Part shown: positions 7,535 to 14,845 of the stretch, in pieces
Position numbering within the stretch: the stretch's first letter is position 1
Layout: every line of letters starts with the position of its first letter
Source of the DNA: AV40 sp963817335
GTDB taxonomy: Bacteria; Verrucomicrobiota; Verrucomicrobiia; Chthoniobacterales; UBA10450
Assembly: GCA_963817335.1 (NCBI GenBank)
Contig: CAWFNX010000005.1
Coordinates: forward strand, 806,001-870,000
Length of the DNA stretch: 64,000 nucleotides
Reading direction: 5' to 3'
Program-made: the position numbers and the translations under genes
The notes under the pieces: generated by a model
What the model was told of the DNA's origin: nothing
What the model saw: the letters and a program-made list of their open reading frames with translations, nothing else
Databases searched by the model: none

Positions 7535-7756
7535 TTATTTCAATTTGAGTAATCGCAACGTCTTGGCATCGCGCGGCGGCCAGGGTTTGCCGGCCCGGAG
7601 CGCGGCCCGCTTCATCTCGCGAATCGCCACCATTTGGCGCGCATGTGATTTCGACAATTCACGTCGGCTAGTGCCTCCGCCGATCGAGCCGATGTAGGCG
7701 AGGTATTCGTGCACCTGCTTTTGCACTTTGCTCCCCGGCTTGGGCATGCTCCTCAA
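7535..7756 (-). CDS. Small basic protein of unknown function
   Basis: 73 residues from the TTG at 7756, or 70 from the ATG at 7747, where a GAGGAG motif sits one base upstream (close for an RBS). The sequence is rich in Lys and Arg, has a Gly stretch (SIGGGTSRRELS) and a likely helix (HARQMVAIREMKRAALRAG). No known domain. The lack of hydrophobic segments suggests a cytoplasmic, possibly nucleic-acid-binding protein; that is inference from charge only. Confidence 0.5.
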   Translation of the reverse strand: MRSMPKPGSKVQKQVHEYLAYIGSIGGGTSRRELSKSHARQMVAIREMKRAALRAGKPWPPRDAKTLRLLKLK

Positions 7757-8114
7757 TTTCTAGTATCGTAACCAGCTTACGTTATTACAGAAGCGTATCT
7801 ACAGATTCAAGTTTGGGAAATGGGATCGTATCTTTCGAGCTAAGGGGTTGGAGGACGGAGCGAGGGATCAGAAGGGAAACTGCTAATTAAAAGTGAACGG
7901 CGGGATTGCCGTTACCCTCGGTTTTCACCAAAACCGAGTCGCCGGCCTCTCGCCCAAGCAGTTCCCCGTCCCGCCGTAAAGTTACGCTCCCGCGAAGCCT
8001 GACATTCCCGATGTCAGTCGCCGGCCTCCCACCCAAGCGGTTCCCCGTCCAGCCGTAGAGTTTGCTCCCTGCAAACCGCATGGCGCAGTTGCCGCGGCTG
8101 GTGCAGGTTGAGCG
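7757..8114. other. Intergenic stretch with inverted and tandem repeats
   Basis: It contains a GGGATCGTATCT repeat relic (7822-7836), the CTCGGTTTTCACCAAAACCGAG palindrome (7917-7938) and two 79-base tandem units (see the repeat at 7917-8085). The minus-strand frame over it is made of repeat sequence and is probably not a gene. Confidence 0.55.
7917..8085 (-). repeat. Palindrome plus two imperfect 79-base tandem units
   Basis: On the minus strand a CTCGGTTTT/AAAACCGAG hairpin with loop GGTG is adjacent to two imperfect copies of a unit containing GTCGCCGGCCT, CCCAAGC, GTTCCCCGTC and AGCCGTA (starting near 7938 and 8017 on the plus strand). The first unit also contains GTTACGCTCCCGC, the reverse complement of the GCGGGAGCGTAAGC block in the composite elements at 12645-12739 and 16378-16475. 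The element is therefore a duplicated variant of the same family. Confidence 0.65.
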
Positions 8115-8651
8115 ATGTCGATGCCAATTCAGAGTCTTCACATTGGAATGCGGGTGCGCCACCCGCAATATGGCGTCGGTGAGGTGAAATCACTCACCGA
8201 GCTCACTGCTGAAATTTCTTTCGACGATGCGCGGCGGACGATCGCTCCCGCCTCGAGCGATCTCAGCCCGGCAGAACCGACCGCAGCGGTGTCTGAGCTT
8301 CAGGTGCCGCTGAGCAATTTCATCCGCGAAACTGCGCAGGTTATCGTCGAGGCGCTTGGGTTAGAGAAAGATGACACGATTGTGCAGGGCCTCGCGAACC
8401 GATGGCAAAGGGGCACCCTCGTTCTGCGCCCGGCTGATGCGTCGGTGCAGTCGAAGGAAGTGCCGCTGGAGACGTTCTTTCACAAGATCGTGATGATCCG
8501 CAACAACCTGCGGGTGCTCGAGCAGAAGGTGAACGCGAGCGATAAACTGACTGACGCAGACAAGGTTGACCTGCAGCAATATATTACTCGCTGCTACGGT
8601 TCGCTGACCACGTTCAATATCCTGTTCAAGAACAAGGAGGAGCAATTCTGA
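8115..8651 (+). CDS. Conserved protein with N-terminal Tudor-like (CarD/UvrD-C type) module
   Basis: 178 residues. Residues 10-27 read IGMRVRHPQYGVGEVKSL, the small beta-barrel start seen in CarD/TRCF and UvrD C-terminal modules, which bind RNA polymerase or nucleic acid. The remainder is predicted helical: LSNFIRETAQVIVEALGLE, then LETFFHKIVMIRNNLRVLEQKVNAS and a final helix around TRCYGSLTTFNILF. No catalytic motif or signal peptide, so cytoplasmic. The combination suggests a regulator or structural partner, but I do not recognise a named family. Confidence 0.7.
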   Translation: MSMPIQSLHIGMRVRHPQYGVGEVKSLTELTAEISFDDARRTIAPASSDLSPAEPTAAVSELQVPLSNFIRETAQVIVEALGLEKDDTIVQGLANRWQRGTLVLRPADASVQSKEVPLETFFHKIVMIRNNLRVLEQKVNASDKLTDADKVDLQQYITRCYGSLTTFNILFKNKEEQF

Positions 8652-8773
8652 CGGCGGCGTAGCCGCCGAGTTGTTAGTTAATGGTTAATCGTTGATTGGA
8701 AGAACTGCAGGCGACACGCCTGCCACCACAGAAAGAGTTGAGAGGTTAAGGCGTTGAGAGATACAATCAAACA
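8652..8773 (+). repeat. Cluster of hairpin repeats and GTTGAG units
   Basis: GGCGGCGTAGCCGCC hairpin (8653-8667), GCAGGCGACACGCCTGC hairpin with CCACCACAG (8706-8731), and GTTGAG units (8736-8760). The second hairpin recurs at 17691-17716 and, degenerate and inverted, at 701-725. Confidence 0.7.
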
Positions 8774-8986
8774 ATGAGCAAGAAACGACGTGCTCCCAAA
8801 CAGAAATTGACCAAGGCGGACTTGAAAAAGATCGCGACCGTCGGAACGCGGAAAGCGAAGGACGCGGCGAAAGTCATTTACGATCATCGAAAACAGATCC
8901 TTGAAGCGCTCGAAGCGCTCGCCGCTGTCGCAGGTATAATCGCGACTGTTCTCAGCAAAACGTCGCGTCCCCGGAAGAAGAAGTGA
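8774..8986 (+). CDS. Small basic protein with one hydrophobic helix
   Basis: 70 residues. It is very Lys/Arg-rich at both ends (MSKKRRAPKQKLTKAD and SRPRKKK) with a central region EALEALAAVAGIIATVL (about 44-60) able to span or attach to a membrane. The middle KDAAKVIYDHRKQILEALE is amphipathic. No family recognised. It starts just after a repeat cluster, so its promoter must overlap that cluster or it is read through from the upstream gene. Confidence 0.55.
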   Translation: MSKKRRAPKQKLTKADLKKIATVGTRKAKDAAKVIYDHRKQILEALEALAAVAGIIATVLSKTSRPRKKK

Positions 8987-9295
8987 AACTCAAAAGAGGG
9001 GTTGAGTCGCTAAACATTACGCGCCCGCCAGTGCATCGATAATGTACCCGATTTTTAGTTTCCCGCAGAGCGGCATGATTCAACATTTGCGCGGTGGCGC
9101 GCACAGTTGAGTTGTTGAGAAGTTTAGCTGTTGAGTTGTTGAGAGGAGAAGCTGACGACGGACAACGGAAAGAAGATGTTGAGGCGTTGAGAGGTTGAGA
9201 TGTTGAGGCGTTGAGAAGAAAGGCTGACAACGGACCGCGAGGCGCCGACGTCCCCGCCCTTACCGCTTCGCTCTTATCCCTTTGCCCCGTTTGAA
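8987..9295. other. Intergenic region composed mainly of repeats
   Basis: It contains an inverted copy of the ATGTTGAATCATGCCGCTCT block (9065-9089) and a long GTTGAG tract (9105-9217) mixed with GCTGACAACGGAC units. No gene supported. Confidence 0.6.
9105..9217 (+). repeat. Longest GTTGAG repeat tract in the window
   Basis: At least nine GTTGAG-like units (GTTGAGTTGTTGAGA, GTTGAGGCGTTGAGAGG and similar) interrupted by AGCTGACGACGGACAACGG. Other tracts of the class: 668-697 (inverted), 5861-5902, 6933-6964, 8736-8760, 11118-11146, 11431-11510, 12966-12998, 13823-13846, 15491-15544, 16511-16528, 17041-17067, 18400-18431 and 20887-20919. Confidence 0.85.
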
Positions 9296-9913
9296 TCACT
9301 TTCCGCGACTGGCTGGAGGCACGATGCCGTTCATCCGCAGATATTCGACTAGCTGGCCGTAATGATCGAACGCGTGCGCGGGGGCAAAGGTAGCCAGGAA
9401 CAGTCTGGTAGTTGTCCCACTCTTCCTGGTAACAGGTTGGACAAGATTTGACTCGTTCAGAGTAGCTACCGCCTTGTGACCAAACGCGAACGAATCTTTC
9501 AGGTACCTTATGATCTCGGCTTTGGCCTTCATGTTGTCCGGGCCTTTCCCATCGTTCACCGTGTCAGGCGGCTTCTCGCCCGTGATCGGCGACCAGATAA
9601 GATAGTTGGACGCGGCGATGTGCTTCAGTTGTTCGCCAAAGGTGCGGACACCTTTGTAGTCGCTGCCGGGAAGGTTCAGCTTTTCCGGAGAAAAATCGAA
9701 CTTATCCTCCGGCATCGCTTCCGCCGCTTCGGTTACTTCCTTTTCGACGATGCTGATTTCGTGATCAATCGCTGACGCGATCGTCGGCGGCGTTGACGGC
9801 GAATTTTGTGCAGATGGCGAGCTGGTGGTCGGTGAGTTCTTTGCGGTCTGGCCGTAAACGACCATTGGGAGCAGACACGCGGTCAGGATGACGAAGGTTT
9901 TGATGTTTTTCAC
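9296..9913 (-). CDS. Exported DinB-like protein
   Basis: 205 residues with a signal peptide (MKNIKTFVILTACLLPMVVYG) and a Ser/Pro/Thr-rich linker to about residue 45. The rest is a four-helix DinB-like domain: ISIVEKEVTEAAEAMPEDKFDFSP, EQLKHIAASNYLIW with the first His, and HAFDHYGQLVEYLRMNGIVPP with the others. The GVRTFGEQLKHIA and HYGQLVEYLRMNGIVPP segments are the family's usual metal-site helices (three His). Cytoplasmic DinB relatives are metal-dependent thiol S-transferases; exported versions like this are common in Verrucomicrobiota and Acidobacteriota and are uncharacterised. Confidence 0.82.
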   Translation of the reverse strand: MKNIKTFVILTACLLPMVVYGQTAKNSPTTSSPSAQNSPSTPPTIASAIDHEISIVEKEVTEAAEAMPEDKFDFSPEKLNLPGSDYKGVRTFGEQLKHIAASNYLIWSPITGEKPPDTVNDGKGPDNMKAKAEIIRYLKDSFAFGHKAVATLNESNLVQPVTRKSGTTTRLFLATFAPAHAFDHYGQLVEYLRMNGIVPPASRGK

Positions 9914-10085
9914 TCAGCTATCAAAGAATTTCTCCGCCTGCTTTGCAAACAGAAAGCGGCGAGCAAAGCGGTAAGGGAAGAGAAGCGAAGGGGGAAGAGC
10001 GAAGAATGGAGCACTTCATTGCTAAAGCACACTGCCCGACGTATTTTGGTGAACGGAGAAATGCATATCTGAATTGGAGGAATCT

Positions 10086-10535
10086 ATGAACGAGGTACAA
10101 GTCGATCAGAAAAGCTATCAGATGCCGCCGCGGGATGGGTTTAGCATCGCGCACTTTCTCACCGTGGCAGACATCGAACGGTCGGCACGATTTTACGAAA
10201 AGGTCTTCGGAGCTCGGATTCTGAGTCTGGGCGACGGCAACGCGCCTGGATACCTTCAGCTTGCGAATATCTGGATGATTCTGAACGTCGGGGGCGGACC
10301 GACTCCAGATAAGCCGACGGTTACGCTCAGCGTCCCCGATCCAAATCACATCAACAGCTTTATGAATATCCGCGTCGCAGATATTCAAGCGTGCTACGAA
10401 CTATGGCGAAGTCGGGGAGCCGAGTTTATCACCGAGCCAAAGGACAAGTACGGCGAGACGCGTTGCTACATCCGCGATCCTGATGGTTATATCATAGAGG
10501 TTGGGCAAAGTAAGCCGGACTTCACCTACGGCTAA
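10086..10535 (+). CDS. VOC-superfamily (glyoxalase/bleomycin-resistance-like) protein
   Basis: 149 residues. The start at 10086 is chosen because GGAGG lies five bases upstream; the earlier TTG at 10074 would place the RBS inside the gene. The VOC pattern is clear: FSIAHFLTVADIERSARFYE at the N-terminus with metal-ligand His, then FYEKVFGARILS, and a second half with FMNIRVADIQACYELW and the closing RDPDGYIIEVGQ containing the metal-ligand Glu. VOC members include glyoxalases, dioxygenases and drug-binding proteins; substrate cannot be assigned. It is flanked by repeats, so probably monocistronic. Confidence 0.85.
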   Translation: MNEVQVDQKSYQMPPRDGFSIAHFLTVADIERSARFYEKVFGARILSLGDGNAPGYLQLANIWMILNVGGGPTPDKPTVTLSVPDPNHINSFMNIRVADIQACYELWRSRGAEFITEPKDKYGETRCYIRDPDGYIIEVGQSKPDFTYG

Positions 10536-10737
10536 ACATCACGACACTTGAAAGCTTCTTAAGAAGCTAGGAGCGAAGAGCACAGCGGTAAGGGGTAAGA
10601 GCGCGGTGCTGGGGCGCAGGGCGAAGAGCGGAGAATGCAGAATGCAGGGCGTCTCTTGGAAAAGCTGAAACGCGGAAAGTCTGACAATTTCAAGAGTCAG
10701 CTCGACGTGAAGGGTTTTGTTCGCTAACCAGAGATCG

Positions 10738-10908
10738 ATGAAAAACTTGCTCAAAGCGATCATTGCGGGAGCGCTCATCTGGATCGCGATTAATCTGGTC
10801 GCGATGGGATATCAGCCTGCGAAGGCCGAGTCGGTCATGGCGACCGTGGAAATCGCGCTATCGCTCGTCGTGGCCATCGTCGCCTGTGTAGTTCTTCGTT
10901 GGCCTTAG
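10738..10908 (+). CDS. Small two-helix membrane protein, 56 residues
   Basis: The start ATG (MKNLLKAIIAGALIWIAINL) directly opens a hydrophobic helix. A polar loop GYQPAKAESVMATVE leads to a second helix (ALSLVVAIVACVVL). No known family. The two helices and compact length suggest an inner-membrane peptide. Upstream and downstream are both repeat-rich. Confidence 0.55.
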   Translation: MKNLLKAIIAGALIWIAINLVAMGYQPAKAESVMATVEIALSLVVAIVACVVLRWP

Positions 10909-11282
10909 AGGAGCGGGGCGAATCAAAGTGACGAGTGACCCGCCACGGCGGGCAGGCTAAGTGACGGGTGACGGGCAAGAAGAAGCTGGGAGCAGGGAGC
11001 GGGGAGCTAAGAGGTAAGGGCGAAGCGGAAGACAACGGACCACGGACTACTGACAAGCAAAAGAAGGAAAGAAATTGGGGTCGTATCTAAACATTCAACA
11101 TTTGCGGCCGAAGGCCGCGTTGAGTCGTTGAGAAGTTGAGAAGTTTAGGGAAAAACTGAAAAACTGAACGCTGACCTCTGACCGCTCAGCGCTGAGGGGA
11201 GCGCAGATGTCGAGCTTTTGCTTGATCGAATCACGACGTTGTGTCGCAATAGCGGCCAATTCAATCAATCGAAAGGAACATC
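10909..11282. other. Repeat-rich intergenic stretch
   Basis: Contains GAGCTAAGAGGTAAGGGCGA-class units (about 11004-11030), a GGGGTCGTATCTAAACATT copy (11084-11105), the GCGGCCGAAGGCCGC hairpin (11104-11118), a GTTGAG tract (11118-11146) and a CTGACCTCTGACCGCT unit (11171-11190). The RBS of the following gene (AAAGGA) is near 11271-11276. Confidence 0.55.
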
Positions 11283-11429
11283 ATGCTCTGGACTATCGTT
11301 GTTATCCTGCTCGTGCTCTGGCTTCTGGGCTTCCTCGGTCACGTCGGCGGCGGTCTCATCCATCTCCTCCTCGTGATCGCTGTCATCGTCGTAATCATTA
11401 ACCTGATCCAAGGCAGACGAGGACTTTGA
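11283..11429 (+). CDS. Lmo0937-type small membrane protein, 48 residues
   Basis: It begins MLWTIVVILLVLWLLGFLGH, a highly conserved opening of the lmo0937 / DUF5670 family of about 50-residue hydrophobic proteins. A Gly-Gly-Gly hinge (HVGGGLIHLLL) separates two helices, and the tail is NLIQGRRGL. A Shine-Dalgarno AAAGGA lies seven to ten bases upstream. Family members are widespread in bacteria, often stress-associated, with no known activity. The gene is directly followed by a GTTGAG tract starting two bases after its stop. Confidence 0.85.
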   Translation: MLWTIVVILLVLWLLGFLGHVGGGLIHLLLVIAVIVVIINLIQGRRGL

Positions 11430-11430
11430 A

Positions 11431-11510
11431 GAGAAGTTGAGAAGTTGAGAAGTTGAGTTGTTGAGCGGTTCGGGCAACAGACGTTCCTCTAAACGTCTCA
11501 ACAGCTCAAC
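11431..11510 (+). repeat. GTTGAG tract and inverted partner
   Basis: Direct units AGAAGTTGAGAAGTTGAG (11431-11465) are followed at 11493-11510 by the reverse-complement form CGTCTCAACAGCTCAACG. The pair could form a long imperfect stem in RNA. Confidence 0.7.
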
Positions 11511-11593
11511 GTTCCCGAGGGCGGACTGCAATAAGCGGGCTGCTCTCGGCAATATCCGGCGCGCAGCTATTCATGCGCGGCCGAGAGTTCACC

Positions 11594-11836
11594 ATGAATG
11601 AACAAGTAACAAACCTAACAAACCTGATTGTAAAGAGAACAGGGATCACCCAGGAGCACGCCGAGAAGGCGGTGTTCGTGGTGTTTGATTTCCTGAAAAC
11701 GAAATTGCCGGCGCCGCTCGCCAGCCAAGTGGATTCCTTCCTTAACACTGGAAGCGTAAGCCCGACCGGGATTACCCAGCAAGCGACTGGTTTTGTGAAG
11801 AACAAGGTCGAGGGAGTCTTTGCCGGGAAAAGTTAA
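11594..11836 (+). CDS. Small conserved helical protein, 80 residues
   Basis: Start chosen at MNEQVTNLTNLIVKRTG; the in-frame start seven codons earlier has no better RBS. The text LIVKRTGITQEHAEKAVFVVFDFLKTKLPAPLASQVDSFL resembles DUF2267-like small helical proteins, which occur singly in many soil bacteria. The C-terminus ends KNKVEGVFAGKS. No signal peptide or membrane segment. Function unknown. Confidence 0.65.
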   Translation: MNEQVTNLTNLIVKRTGITQEHAEKAVFVVFDFLKTKLPAPLASQVDSFLNTGSVSPTGITQQATGFVKNKVEGVFAGKS

Positions 11837-12211
11837 TCGGTAAAGTATCAACGGCACACTTGCCTGCCCCCCGCGCGAAAGCGTCTCGGACTGGCAAGGG
11901 TGTCCGTCGATCTTGCATAATCCACATTCGCGACTGGAGCTATTTGAACCAACGGAAAAGAACTGCATGACCTCGGAAATTATTAGCCGGGCAACATGTC
12001 TGGCAGAACTCACGTCCAACCCCAGATCCTTTTACAACTGTCCAGATATGCACGGTGGTTCGGGCTGGTCCGAAGGAGCACGGAGGACCGAGCAAGGAGC
12101 GGAGGAGCTAAGAGGTAAGGGCGAAGTGGTAAGCGTTGAAACGCTGACAACTGACCTCTGACTTCCGACCTCTGACCGCCGACCGCTGCGATTCCTACCG
12201 CGGGCCGGTGA
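11837..12211. other. Intergenic stretch, repeats at its right end
   Basis: The left part (11837-12060) shows no family-supported frame and no tRNA-like fold that I can see. The right part holds GAGCTAAGAGGTAAGGGCGA (about 12107-12127) and a CTGACAACTGACCTCTGACT tract (12144-12188). Confidence 0.45.
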
Positions 12212-12487
12212 TTAGTGCCAGTGACGAGGACGCAGAAAAACGTGGCGGCCGTAGAATCGGTGGACGCCGAACCGGGGCCCGTAATAGCCGTAGGCCGGAA
12301 AAATGAGGAAATTAACCGGCGGAGGAGGAGCGTAGTAGATCGGGCGCGGTGGCGGCGGCGCGTAGTTGTAATTCGGCGCGGGAGCGCTGTAACGGTCAAT
12401 CACCTCGGTGCCGGCGTTCGAGCGCAGCGCAGAGCCGAACCCAAACGCAAGGACCGCCGATACTATCAGAATAATTTTCTTCGCCAT
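12212..12487 (-). CDS. Small secreted proline/tyrosine-rich protein
   Basis: 91 residues from the ATG at 12487, which has GGAAGGGA upstream at good spacing. A signal peptide (MAKKIILIVSAVLAFGFGSA) is followed by a Pro/Tyr-rich mature region (APAPNYNYAPPPPRPIYYA), then a Gly/Tyr/Phe-rich C-terminus with several His and Arg, ending RPRHWH. The composition suggests an extracellular or envelope structural peptide. No family assigned. Confidence 0.65.
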   Translation of the reverse strand: MAKKIILIVSAVLAFGFGSALRSNAGTEVIDRYSAPAPNYNYAPPPPRPIYYAPPPPVNFLIFPAYGYYGPRFGVHRFYGRHVFLRPRHWH

Positions 12488-12773
12488 GATCGAATCCCTT
12501 CCTTCTGGTGTTTGTCCGATTGAACCCGGCGATCGGTCCGAAGTTGCGATGGGACGCGAAGAGCTAAGGGCGAAGGGGTAAGCGGCGAGGGCGAGAATAG
12601 AAAGCTGAAAACTGAATGGAGCCGAAGACGCGAGTCGCATTAGGGAATCATGCCGCTCTGCGGCAAAACAAAAGCAGGGAACAAGATAGATACACTAGCG
12701 GGAGCGTAAGCCGGCGGCTCGGTTTTGGTGAAAACCGAGGGAACACAGGGCTAAGCGGTAAGGGCCAAGAGCC
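12488..12773. other. Intergenic stretch with composite repeat
   Basis: Contains GAAGAGCTAAGGGCGAAGGGG-class units (12557-12592) and the composite element at 12645-12739, then GCTAAGCGGTAAGGGCCAAG (12752-12771). The first 20-30 bases hold the RBS and probably the promoter of the minus-strand gene to the left. Confidence 0.55.
12645..12739 (+). repeat. Composite 95-base intergenic element, copy 1
   Basis: Order of blocks: GAATCATGCCGCTCTGCGGC (hairpin), a variable AG-rich spacer with GCAGGGAACAA, ACTAGCGGGAGCGTAAGCC, then GGCTCGGTTTTGGTGAAAAC ending CCGAG (hairpin). Copy 2 is at 16378-16475 with the same order. A related element lacking the last hairpin is at 40484-40575. Parts are inverted at 7917-8085 and 9065-9089. 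Confidence 0.8.
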
Positions 12774-12959
12774 TCAGCGGAAGAACAGCAAGTAAACGAG
12801 AACGCTTAGCGCTACCACGGCTATGATCATCCTCGACCGATTCTTCGCATCAAATGGCCGAAACGAAGGGAACGCCCTCAATGGGATGGAACAATGACGG
12901 CAATGATGATCGATAACGGAAAGGGCGTAGCCGCAGGTGGGACAGGATTCTAATGACAT
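12774..12959 (-). CDS. Zinc-ribbon single-pass membrane protein
   Basis: 61 residues. The N-terminal CPTCGYAL and CRHC (Cys6, Cys9, Cys20, Cys23) form a four-cysteine zinc ribbon. A short linker leads to one C-terminal transmembrane helix (MIIAVVALSVLVYLLFF). Tail-anchored zinc-ribbon peptides of this kind are common and mostly uncharacterised. The start ATG is immediately followed by the ribbon. Confidence 0.7.
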   Translation of the reverse strand: MSLESCPTCGYALSVIDHHCRHCSIPLRAFPSFRPFDAKNRSRMIIAVVALSVLVYLLFFR

Positions 12960-13088
12960 AAAGGGAAGTTGAGACGTTGAGGTGTTGAGAAGTTGAGAGC
13001 CAAAACTAACTACTGACTACTGACCGCTGACTACTAGTGGTTGCCGCCTTCCCGGTTTCGGGAAGGCAGCACCACCGTTAGAGGGAAA

Positions 13089-13574
13089 TTATTTCAGGGT
13101 AATTTCGCGCATGGTCTTGTCGCCCATGATTTCGCGAATTTCCAAACGTTTGACCGCCATTTGACGCTGTTGATCGTCGTTGCCGATCAGTTTGGCCGCC
13201 AACGGATCGGTTTTATCGCGCAAGCCGTCCAATGCCGCCATGTTTGGGTATTGGATCATCAGCAGCATGTCGTAATCCTGCTGGGTAGCCGCGTCACCGA
13301 TCAGGATTTTGTAATCGGTGATGATGCCTTCCTTCTTCGCTTCGTCGTTGGTCGATTTGAATATTTTGGCTAGGGCCTTGAGATAGTCATCGCTCATCCC
13401 AGGCTTTGTTTTGACCATGGTGATCTGCCAGACGGCACCTTCGGTATAAGGCGCAGTGCTTTGGCTGGCGGTGGTAGTGGCAGCTGACGCTGAGTTTTGC
13501 GCCGAGCAGATGCTGATCGCGCCGGCGGACGCAGCGATGATGATCGCCGCAGTAAGTGTTTTCGTTAACTTCAT
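13089..13574 (-). CDS. Exported protein of unknown function, ferredoxin-like (dimeric alpha-beta barrel) pattern
   Basis: 161 residues from ATG 13574, with an AAAGAGA-type RBS. A signal peptide (MKLTKTLTAAIIIAASAGAI) and Ala/Ser/Thr linker are followed by one compact domain: VWQITMVKTKPGMSDDYLKA, GIITDYKILIG and DYDMLLMIQYPNMAALDG. This strand-helix order resembles dimeric alpha-beta barrel (NIPSNAP/EthD-like) proteins. It ends MREITLK. Probably periplasmic; the ligand is unknown. Confidence 0.7.
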   Translation of the reverse strand: MKLTKTLTAAIIIAASAGAISICSAQNSASAATTTASQSTAPYTEGAVWQITMVKTKPGMSDDYLKALAKIFKSTNDEAKKEGIITDYKILIGDAATQQDYDMLLMIQYPNMAALDGLRDKTDPLAAKLIGNDDQQRQMAVKRLEIREIMGDKTMREITLK

Positions 13575-13643
13575 TTCATTCTCTTTCTTTTTACTAGTTA
13601 TACCAGGGCGGGTGGAGACGAGAGTCCTCCGGCGGTGCTCCAA

Positions 13644-14015
13644 GAAAGAGTTTGCGCGGGCGGATTCGGGCTCCGGTTTGTAAACCTGGAGATCGCGTTA
13701 AGCGTTGTCTCAGCGAAGGTCGAGCCGCTGCAACTTTCAGGCTAAAGATGCGTTGAAACGTCGAGTGACGTAATCAACTACCTCCGTACGCCATCCTCGC
13801 AGCTAAGCAAACGATTTCGGAGAAGTTGAGAAGTTGAGAAGTTGAGCGGAAGAAAAGCCGACAGCTGAAAACAGAGATGTCGAAACGCTGAAATGTTCAC
13901 CAGTGACAAAAGAATCGGAGAGCGGACGCGGAACAACCGACCGCTGGTTACTGCTCGCTGACTTTGGTCTGGAAAGGTTTGCGGCCGAGAACAGGCGCGC
14001 AATCGATTAATTAGT
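13644..14015. other. Intergenic stretch, little recognisable
   Basis: Apart from a GTTGAG tract (13823-13846) I see no gene, tRNA or obvious structured RNA. The promoter of the following His-rich gene should lie near 13950-14010. Confidence 0.4.
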
Positions 14016-14288
14016 ATGATTACAATTAATGCAAAACTGTGGCTCGTTGCGATAACCGCCGCGAGCATTATTCTTCCGGCCGCTCTCCGGGCGGACGAAA
14101 TCAAAATTGAAGTAGGGGACAGACCGTATTACACCCATGGTGCTCGCTATTGGGACCATGACTACGAAATGGTTTGGGCTCCAGGCCATTGGGATGAACA
14201 TCATCATTGGGTTCACGGTCTGTACAAGCGCGGCGAACATCGACACCATCATGATCATGACTATGACCATGATGGCGACCGCCATTAA
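14016..14288 (+). CDS. Secreted histidine-rich protein, probable metal binder
   Basis: 90 residues with a signal peptide (MITINAKLWLVAITAASIILPAALRA). The mature part carries WDHDYEMVWAPGHWDEHHHW, and the C-terminus alternates His and Asp (HRHHHDHDYDHDGDRH). Such a tail is suited to Zn, Ni or Cu binding. WAPGHW-type motifs occur in small exported YXWXXGHW proteins. No metal transporter gene is adjacent, so the role as a metal buffer is inference from composition. Confidence 0.7.
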   Translation: MITINAKLWLVAITAASIILPAALRADEIKIEVGDRPYYTHGARYWDHDYEMVWAPGHWDEHHHWVHGLYKRGEHRHHHDHDYDHDGDRH

Positions 14289-14402
14289 TTAATTAGGCAC
14301 TGCGAAAACTGCTCCGGACCGGGCGTTGTTTGACGCCCGCGTCCGGTGGCACCCTGCAACCATCAATTGTGTCGCCGAATTACGGCAGGGCTGCGGTAGC
14401 GA
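14289..14402. other. Short intergenic stretch
   Basis: Starts with TTAATTAATTAGG just after the His-rich gene. An imperfect CGGACCGGGCGT...ACGCCCGCGTCCGG inverted repeat around 14313-14345 could act as its terminator, though without a T run. Confidence 0.4.
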
Positions 14403-14570
14403 CTAAGGGCCTAATGCGACGCTGATCCGAGCGATGTTCGCGGCCCGAGGAACGTTGAGTTTAACCAACGCCTTCTCGGTGTCTGACTCGCTGAGATGGT
14501 GCCCGCGGACGACGGGTAAGATGGCGCGCGCGCAATGTCCGCATCGCGCATGATTGCATGCGTTCGGAGA
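14403..14570 (-). pseudogene. Remnant of a plant-type [2Fe-2S] ferredoxin domain
   Basis: In one minus-strand frame, ending at TAG 14405-14403, is ACNHARCGHCARAIL, the C-x4-C-x2-C cluster motif, then LSESDTEKALVKLNVP and NIARISVALGP. This matches the C-terminal half of ferredoxin domains of the type attached to adenylate cyclases (cluster loop, then an S-x2-E-x3-L helix, then RLAC). The expected fourth Cys is Ser here, and the usual N-terminal half and start codon are missing upstream. I infer a decayed fragment. It has only motif-level support and could be chance. Confidence 0.4.
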
Positions 14571-14611
14571 ACGCTGCCGTTTTCTACTTTTTACTTCCTA
14601 CTTCCTAATTT

Positions 14612-14845
14612 CTAGGCTTTGCGGTCGTCTGGCGGAAGGACAGGTGCGATCGCGAAATAGATGATTGGGATAAGCGCTACGGCCGTAGCGGCGACTATCG
14701 TCGTGATATCTATCGACAAGGCCAAAGTGGAATCGCTCCATCGCACAAACAGTGCAAATGACCCCGCAATCAGGAGAAGGCCAACCGCTGAAGCTTCAAC
14801 GATAATGAATCCGAGTATCTTACTGCGGCGGCGTTGCTGTAGCAT
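14612..14845 (-). CDS. Small two-helix membrane protein, 77 residues
   Basis: A basic start (MLQQRRRSKILG) is followed by helix 1 (FIIVEASAVGLLLIAGSFAL, about 13-32), a loop with VRWSDST, helix 2 (TTIVAATAVALIPIIYFAIA) and the tail PPDDRKA. The orientation by the positive-inside rule is N-in, C-in. No family recognised. Confidence 0.6.
   Translation of the reverse strand: MLQQRRRSKILGFIIVEASAVGLLLIAGSFALFVRWSDSTLALSIDITTIVAATAVALIPIIYFAIAPVLPPDDRKA

Noticed and set aside
7887..8168. 93-codon minus-strand frame upstream of the CarD-like-module gene
   Set aside because: It translates the tandem 79-base repeat and overlaps the start of a better supported gene.
11837..12060. Possible tRNA or structured RNA
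   Set aside because: I could not build a cloverleaf or a known riboswitch fold from the sequence.
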